Source: an uncultured Clostridia bacterium
GTDB lineage: Bacteria > Bacillota > Clostridia > Christensenellales > UBA1242
NCBI GenBank assembly: GCA_937907645.1
Contig: CALCWV010000033.1
Coordinates: 1 to 41,633 of the forward strand
Direction: 5' to 3'
DNA: 41,633 bases
A program made the translations under genes and the position numbers. This document shows, piece after piece, positions 41,570 to 41,633 of the stretch (positions are counted from its first letter, which is position 1; every line of letters starts with the position of its first letter). Below the pieces are notes generated by a model that saw only the letters and a program-made list of their open reading frames with translations, ran no database searches and was not told the DNA's origin.

Positions 41570-41633
41570 TGGTTGGGATGAGTGGACTCGAACCACCGAC
41601 CCCCACCTTATCAGGGTGGTGCTCTAACCAGCT
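41570..41633 (-). tRNA. tRNA-Ile (anticodon GAT), 5' end cut by the window
   Basis: The minus strand shows part of the D-arm (AGCTGGTTAGAGC), anticodon stem CCACC/GGTGG with loop CTGATAA (anticodon GAT), T-arm loop TTCGAGT, acceptor strand CATCCCA and encoded CCA. About 13 bases of the 5' end lie outside the window. Confidence 0.93.

Noticed and set aside
1..41633. Prophage, transposon or integrative element genes
   Set aside because: No integrase, transposase, capsid or conjugation gene was seen; the tRNA-derived repeats are the only hint of past integration.

Overview
The window reads as chromosomal DNA of a low-GC, AT-rich Gram-positive anaerobe, probably an uncultured Firmicutes (Clostridia-like) gut-type lineage. 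Supporting signs are strong Shine-Dalgarno sites of AGGAGG type, sigma-A promoters (TTGACA-N17-TATAAT type) before most transcription units, a Spo0A homologue, pyruvate formate-lyase with its activase, rubrerythrin, HelD and TypA, and lipoproteins with Gram-positive style signal peptides. TGA is used as a stop, so the code looks standard. No phage, insertion sequence or CRISPR array was seen.

Layout. 1-3.2 kb (minus strand): the start of an ABC-ATPase-like gene, a tRNA-Arg(ACG) with a 163-bp tandem repeat carrying its 5' end, a candidate structured RNA with its own promoter, a small hypothetical gene and hisS. 2.9-3.2 kb: an intergenic region with two consensus DnaA boxes. 3.2-7 kb: helD (minus) diverges from a tmk-like kinase and an unknown protein with an RpoA-CTD-like domain (plus). 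7-14.2 kb (mostly minus): galU, lemA (plus), a membrane protein, a PflX-like radical SAM protein with an Smr protein, a Spo0A homologue whose phospho-acceptor Asp is Glu, a lipoprotein, and a phosphoesterase coupled to yqeY. 14.3 kb: tRNA-Met (plus). 14.6-18.9 kb (minus): pflA and pflB, a small unknown protein and a GNAT acetyltransferase. 19-23.9 kb: glnS, a YcxB-like membrane protein (minus), a stand-alone GlmU acetyltransferase domain, a processive-type glycosyltransferase and a small membrane protein (minus).

24-32.7 kb is one long plus-strand operon: typA, a small membrane protein, dnaB, a membrane-anchored protein, a lipoprotein with four regular SH3-like repeats, gltX and a membrane protein. 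It is followed by a lipoprotein, rubrerythrin (minus), another lipoprotein, an AbrB/ABC-2 transporter operon, and an overlapping pair of an XRE regulator and a RelA/SpoT-like protein that keeps the HD hydrolase and TGS domains but lacks recognisable synthetase motifs. The window ends in tRNA-Ile(GAT), cut by the edge, with copies of part of that tRNA downstream of it.

Together these are mostly core functions (translation, replication, anaerobic glucose fermentation, envelope building, stress signalling). The less ordinary parts are the tRNA-derived repeats at both ends, the candidate RNA, the altered Spo0A receiver, the HD-TGS protein and the unknown surface proteins inside the housekeeping operon.
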